Source of the DNA: Candidatus Poribacteria bacterium
GTDB taxonomy: Bacteria > Poribacteria > WGA-4E > WGA-3G
Direction: 5' to 3'
Assembly: GCA_022394775.1 (NCBI GenBank)
Contig: JAGFCB010000044.1
Location: forward strand, 16,214-80,213
DNA length: 64,000 bases
Positions 60,617-64,000 of the stretch are shown piece by piece; positions within the stretch are counted from its first letter, which is position 1; the number at the start of each line of letters is the position of its first letter. The translations under genes were made by a program, and so were the position numbers. The notes beneath the pieces were generated by a model. It saw only the letters and a program-made list of their open reading frames with translations. It had not been told where the DNA came from and ran no database searches.

Positions 60617-63482
60617 ACGTTCTGCAGTACAGGAGCCGATGCTCAAATATGCCGATGAAATCGGTTGGCAGTCTATTTCTCCATCAGAAGCGATGCAGAT
60701 GCGCCGTGGTGCTACCGCTTCGCTTTACTTTCCTGATGTCCTAAAAGCACAACTCTTGAAACTCAATGAGGGAATCATAGACGACTCTAACTGTGCGGAC
60801 GTTCTACGGCAGCTCGGTCTACTCAACGCAACACTTGAGGGAAATCAGGAGGCACTTTCATGGATGCGCGGTGAAAAATCAACTTTTGTTTCGAGCGAAA
60901 ACCGCGAGCGCAACGTCACCCTGATCGACTTTGAAAACCCGAATAACAATTTATTTCACGTTACCGATGAATGGGAACAGCGGAACGCAGCACATCACAA
61001 TCGCGCCGATGTGGTATTCCTGATTAACGGGATTCCTGTGGCAGTTGTGGAGGCCAAAAATGCTGGCAAACCGGATGGATTAGCACTCGGTGTTGAGCAA
61101 ATCCGCCGCTACCACAACGAAACGCCAGAGATGTTCACCACTGCACAACTCTTCGGTGTCACACAACTTCTGGATTTCTTCTATGGTGTGACATGGAACG
61201 TTACTCGTAAAAACCTGTTTAACTGGAAAACCGATGAAGCCACTAACTACGAGCAGAAAGTCAAAACCTTCTTCAATCGCGATCGCTTCCTGAAGGTCCT
61301 GCAGCAATTCATTATCTTCCAGAGCAGAGACGACCAACTTTCCAAAATTGTACTACGCCAACACCAGACGCGTGCGGTGGAGAAGGTGATTGAACGGTTC
61401 CATGATCCGAACAAGCGGCGCGGGCTTGTCTGGCATACACAAGGCAGCGGTAAAACCCTCACCATGATAAGCATTGCGGCGCGACTCTTACGCGGTGGAA
61501 AACAGACAGAAAAACCGACCGTGCTGATGGTTGTTGATCGCAACGAACTGGAAAGCCAACTTTTTAGGAACATCACGGGTTACGGCATTAGGACGCTTGA
61601 GGTTGCACAAAGTAAAGATAACTTGGAAGAAATTTTAGCCTCCGATTATCGCGGTTTAATTGTGTCTATGATTCATAAGTTTGACAAGCGACCCGCGAAC
61701 CTCAACACCCGTGAGAGCGTGGCAGTATTGATTGACGAAGCACACCGAACAACCGGCGGCGATTTCGGGAATTACCTGATGGCTGCGCTCCCCAATGCAA
61801 CCTATATCGGATTCACCGGCACCCCTATTGATAGTCTCTCTAAAGGCAAAGGAACTTTCAAAGTCTTCGGTGTAGACGATAAACAAGGCTATCTCGACAA
61901 ATACGCAATCTCAGAATCTATTGAGGACGGCACGACTCTCCCATTGAATTACACCCTTGCTGCCTCCGATTTACAAGTTGACCGCGAGACGTTGGAACAG
62001 GATTTTTTAAACCTTGCAGTAACCGAAGGAATAAGTGATCTGGAGGAACTCAACGCAATCCTTGACCGTGTTGTTCAGTTAAAGGAGATGATGAAAGCAC
62101 CGGAGAGGGTAGATGGCATTGCTGAATATGTCGCCAAACACTTCAAAGATACCGTAGAGCCGATGGGATTCAAAGCGTTTCTGGTGGCTGTAGACCGTGA
62201 GGCGTGCGTGTTATATAAACAAGCGTTGGATACCTATTTGCCATCGGAGTATTCAGAGATCGTTTATTCGGACAACACTCAAGACGCTGCGTTTATGAAA
62301 GCGTATCATCGCTCCTCTGAGGAAGAAAAGGATATTCGCAAAAAATTCATCAACAAAAACGAACAGCCTAAAATATTGATTGTAACCCAGAAGTTATTGA
62401 CTGGCTTTGACGCGCCAATTCTTTACTGCATGTATCTTGATAAACCGATGCGCGATCATGTGTTGTTACAAGCAATTGCGCGTGTCAACCGCCCCTATGA
62501 GGACGAGGACGGTTTGGTAAAACCCGCCGGTTTTGTCTTGGATTTTGTTGGCATTTTTGAGAACCTTGAAAAGGCACTTGCCTTCGATTCTGACGAGGTG
62601 GCGAGTGTAATTCAGAATATTGACGTGCTCAAAGCGGCTTTCTCTAAGCGGATCCGAGAGGATGCAGCGGTGTATTTACCCTTTACCACTGGTTGGGACG
62701 ACAAAGCGAAGGAACGAGCGATTGAGCATTTTGAGGATAAAGACAGCCGAGAGGCTTTCTTCAAATTTTTCAAAGGGTTACAAAATCTCTATGACATTCT
62801 TTCACCGGATGCCTTCTTACGCGAATTCATAGCGGATTATCAGGCATTAGCAACCCTCTATGGGTTAATTCGTAATGCACATTCTGATCGCATTTACGTT
62901 GATAAGGAGTTGACCGCCAAAACCCGTGAACTCTTGCAGATGCATACGGAGAGCAATCTGTTTGAATTACCGAATGCTGTCTATGAATTGCGCGCCGATA
63001 CCTTGCAGAAGATGGATCAGAGTGATACGTCTGATGCCGTCAAAGTACAGAATTTAAGAAAGGTCCTGTATAAGACAGTAACAGAAGAAAGCAGATCAAA
63101 GCCGTTTCTGATTTCGATTGGTGAACGCGCAGAAGCCGTTGCTGAGGCTTATGAAAATCGTCAGATGGCGACGCAGGATGTATTGACTGAGTTTAGGAGG
63201 TTAGCTGAAGAAACTTCACGCGCTGCAAGAGAGCAGAATCAGATGGGTATGGATCAGAACACCTATGCGGTCTATACGATTCTCAGGAATGCTATAGAAG
63301 ATGTTAACCCAGAACAGGCGCGAGCCGTTGATCAAGTCTTTACGCAATTTCCTGATTATCGGTGGGATGACCATCAACAGGGCCAATTGCGCGCTACACT
63401 CTATAAGACATTAGAACTCTCAGTTGATATAGGAACTAAGATCGAAATAACAAACAAATTGTTGAGGTTGGAACGCGTATGA
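60609..63482 (+). CDS. hsdR: Type I restriction endonuclease motor subunit HsdR
   Basis: ATP-dependent translocase and nuclease of the type I complex. Numbered from ATG 60609: PD-(D/E)xK nuclease residues D134 and E148-A-K150 (NRADVVFLING, VAVVEAKNAG); Walker A HTQGSGKT (~276-283); DEAH box IDEAHR (376-379); motif III GFTGTP; motif VI region ILYCMYLDKPMRDHVLLQAIARVNR. C-terminal helical domain to 957. Complete and full length. The start overlaps the HicB-like gene by 8 nt; its stop overlaps the DUF45 gene by 4 nt. Confidence 0.93.
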   Translation: MSERSAVQEPMLKYADEIGWQSISPSEAMQMRRGATASLYFPDVLKAQLLKLNEGIIDDSNCADVLRQLGLLNATLEGNQEALSWMRGEKSTFVSSENRERNVTLIDFENPNNNLFHVTDEWEQRNAAHHNRADVVFLINGIPVAVVEAKNAGKPDGLALGVEQIRRYHNETPEMFTTAQLFGVTQLLDFFYGVTWNVTRKNLFNWKTDEATNYEQKVKTFFNRDRFLKVLQQFIIFQSRDDQLSKIVLRQHQTRAVEKVIERFHDPNKRRGLVWHTQGSGKTLTMISIAARLLRGGKQTEKPTVLMVVDRNELESQLFRNITGYGIRTLEVAQSKDNLEEILASDYRGLIVSMIHKFDKRPANLNTRESVAVLIDEAHRTTGGDFGNYLMAALPNATYIGFTGTPIDSLSKGKGTFKVFGVDDKQGYLDKYAISESIEDGTTLPLNYTLAASDLQVDRETLEQDFLNLAVTEGISDLEELNAILDRVVQLKEMMKAPERVDGIAEYVAKHFKDTVEPMGFKAFLVAVDREACVLYKQALDTYLPSEYSEIVYSDNTQDAAFMKAYHRSSEEEKDIRKKFINKNEQPKILIVTQKLLTGFDAPILYCMYLDKPMRDHVLLQAIARVNRPYEDEDGLVKPAGFVLDFVGIFENLEKALAFDSDEVASVIQNIDVLKAAFSKRIREDAAVYLPFTTGWDDKAKERAIEHFEDKDSREAFFKFFKGLQNLYDILSPDAFLREFIADYQALATLYGLIRNAHSDRIYVDKELTAKTRELLQMHTESNLFELPNAVYELRADTLQKMDQSDTSDAVKVQNLRKVLYKTVTEESRSKPFLISIGERAEAVAEAYENRQMATQDVLTEFRRLAEETSRAAREQNQMGMDQNTYAVYTILRNAIEDVNPEQARAVDQVFTQFPDYRWDDHQQGQLRATLYKTLELSVDIGTKIEITNKLLRLERV

Positions 63483-63778
63483 ACGCCAATAAAGCGGATT
63501 TGAAAGGGACGGTACGACAGTGGGCAGACCATATAGGTGTGAAGGTGCGGGAGATTCATCTGCGGCACATGCGGCGGAAGTGGGCATCTATTTCAACGAA
63601 TGGCAGGTTGACACTCAACACCGACCTGCTCAATCTACCAGAAGCGTTGACGGAATTCGTCATTGTCCACGAATTGGTGCATCTACTTGTCCCGAATCAC
63701 GGCAAGTTGTTCAAAGGCTATATGTCTGCGTATCTACCCGATTGGGAGGAGAGACAGAATTGTCTGAGATCGCTTTGA
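63479..63778 (+). CDS. Short YgjP/DUF45-type metallopeptidase
   Basis: 99 residues with the zinc motif H64-E-L-V-H68 (VIVHELVHLLVPNHG), third ligand H74 and FKGYMSAYLPDWEERQ after it. YgjP proteins are usually ~170-240 residues; only the C-terminal catalytic half is present here. It overlaps hsdR by 4 nt (ATGA), which supports this start as genuine. Such genes are frequently found beside type I R-M genes. It may process an R-M or defence component, but this is inference. Confidence 0.8.
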   Translation: MNANKADLKGTVRQWADHIGVKVREIHLRHMRRKWASISTNGRLTLNTDLLNLPEALTEFVIVHELVHLLVPNHGKLFKGYMSAYLPDWEERQNCLRSL

Positions 63779-63881
63779 AAATCAGAAAAATATAAACATG
63801 CCGCTGCTATAAGCATGCCATTCCTCTCGGACTAAAGACCTCACACCACCAAAAACCTCTTATAGTATATCCTGTAATTAC

Positions 63882-64000
63882 CTGAGGGTGGTTCATAAAT
63901 CATTTTATTGAAAAACAGTTTTAATGTGCGTGACATTTCGAGTGGGAAGCTCCCACATGACATTCATCAACATTGCGAGTTGTAAACTCAAGACACCGAG
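63882..64000. repeat. Family B element, running off the window end
   Basis: Starts with CTGAGGGTGGTTCATAAAT (63882-63900) and continues with GTGACATTTCGAG and the palindrome GTGGGAAGCTCCCAC. It matches the reverse complement of the 50516 element in order and spacing of these parts; the other end is outside the window, so it is a MITE copy or the end of a longer element. Confidence 0.6.

Overview
The window looks like chromosomal DNA of an uncultured bacterium, most probably a member of Candidatus Poribacteria or a close relative. This is inferred from gene content: four phytanoyl-CoA dioxygenase (PhyH) family genes, a sulfatase, a 14-repeat WD40 protein ending in a type I dockerin, LamG and CBM9-like secreted proteins, an L-fuconate dehydratase-like enzyme and many small palindromic repeats. 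No rRNA, tRNA, CRISPR array, phage or complete insertion sequence was seen. Promoters are of sigma-70 type and follow one recurrent form: TTGAC(A/T/G), 17 or 18 bases, then TAAAAT or TATAAT.

Left part (1-30 kb): a frameshifted purine permease behind a long structured leader; two PhyH genes; an AlaC-like aminotransferase; a sulfatase / unknown / endonuclease V operon; an operon of a lipoprotein HtrA-like protease with TPRs, a helical protein, an esterase, MazG and a NadD-like nucleotidyltransferase; a cysteine-free thioredoxin-fold protein fired from a back-to-back divergent promoter; a sugar-nucleotide epimerase; citramalate synthase; a PBP4-type lipoprotein; a pair of Tat-exported redox proteins (Mn-type superoxide dismutase and sulfite-oxidase-like molybdoenzyme); a patatin; an HpaI-type aldolase; L-fuconate dehydratase; and a cobalamin adenosyltransferase that appears to be leaderless.

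Middle part (30-53 kb): WD40-dockerin protein, PhyH, an LDH2-type dehydrogenase coupled to a HAD phosphatase, and a family of small secreted proteins. Four of these, with unrelated folds (CBM9-like, two paralogous jelly-roll-like, LamG), end in the same roughly 15-residue tail, V-[ED]-P-x-x-K-x-x-x-x-W-x-x-[FIL]-K. Then comes a minus-strand operon (50193 to 42504) of two paralogous ~903-residue proteins, each apparently joining a Fam20/CotH/HipA-like kinase core to a C-terminal outer-membrane beta-barrel. They bracket a DUF4956 membrane protein and an SdiA-regulated-like beta-propeller. This operon is the best candidate for an undescribed system.

Right part (53-64 kb): a type I restriction-modification island (hsdM, hsdS, hsdR and a DUF45 metallopeptidase stub) carrying extra cargo: a 478-residue protein with a DUF433-like antitoxin domain followed 2 nt later by a DUF5615 PIN-like gene, a HicB-like fusion, and an AT-rich internally duplicated lipoprotein. 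A 114-bp MITE has inserted in frame into the signal peptide of that lipoprotein.

Two MITE-like families are visible. Family A (ends AGGACTTACGCA / TGCGTAAGTCCT) has four copies of 91 or 114 bp flanked by 5-6 bp direct repeats. Family B (end CTGAGGGTG) has one complete 125-bp copy with a 6-bp target duplication and one copy running off the window end. All functional statements are from reading the sequence and recalled family knowledge; no search or structure prediction was run.
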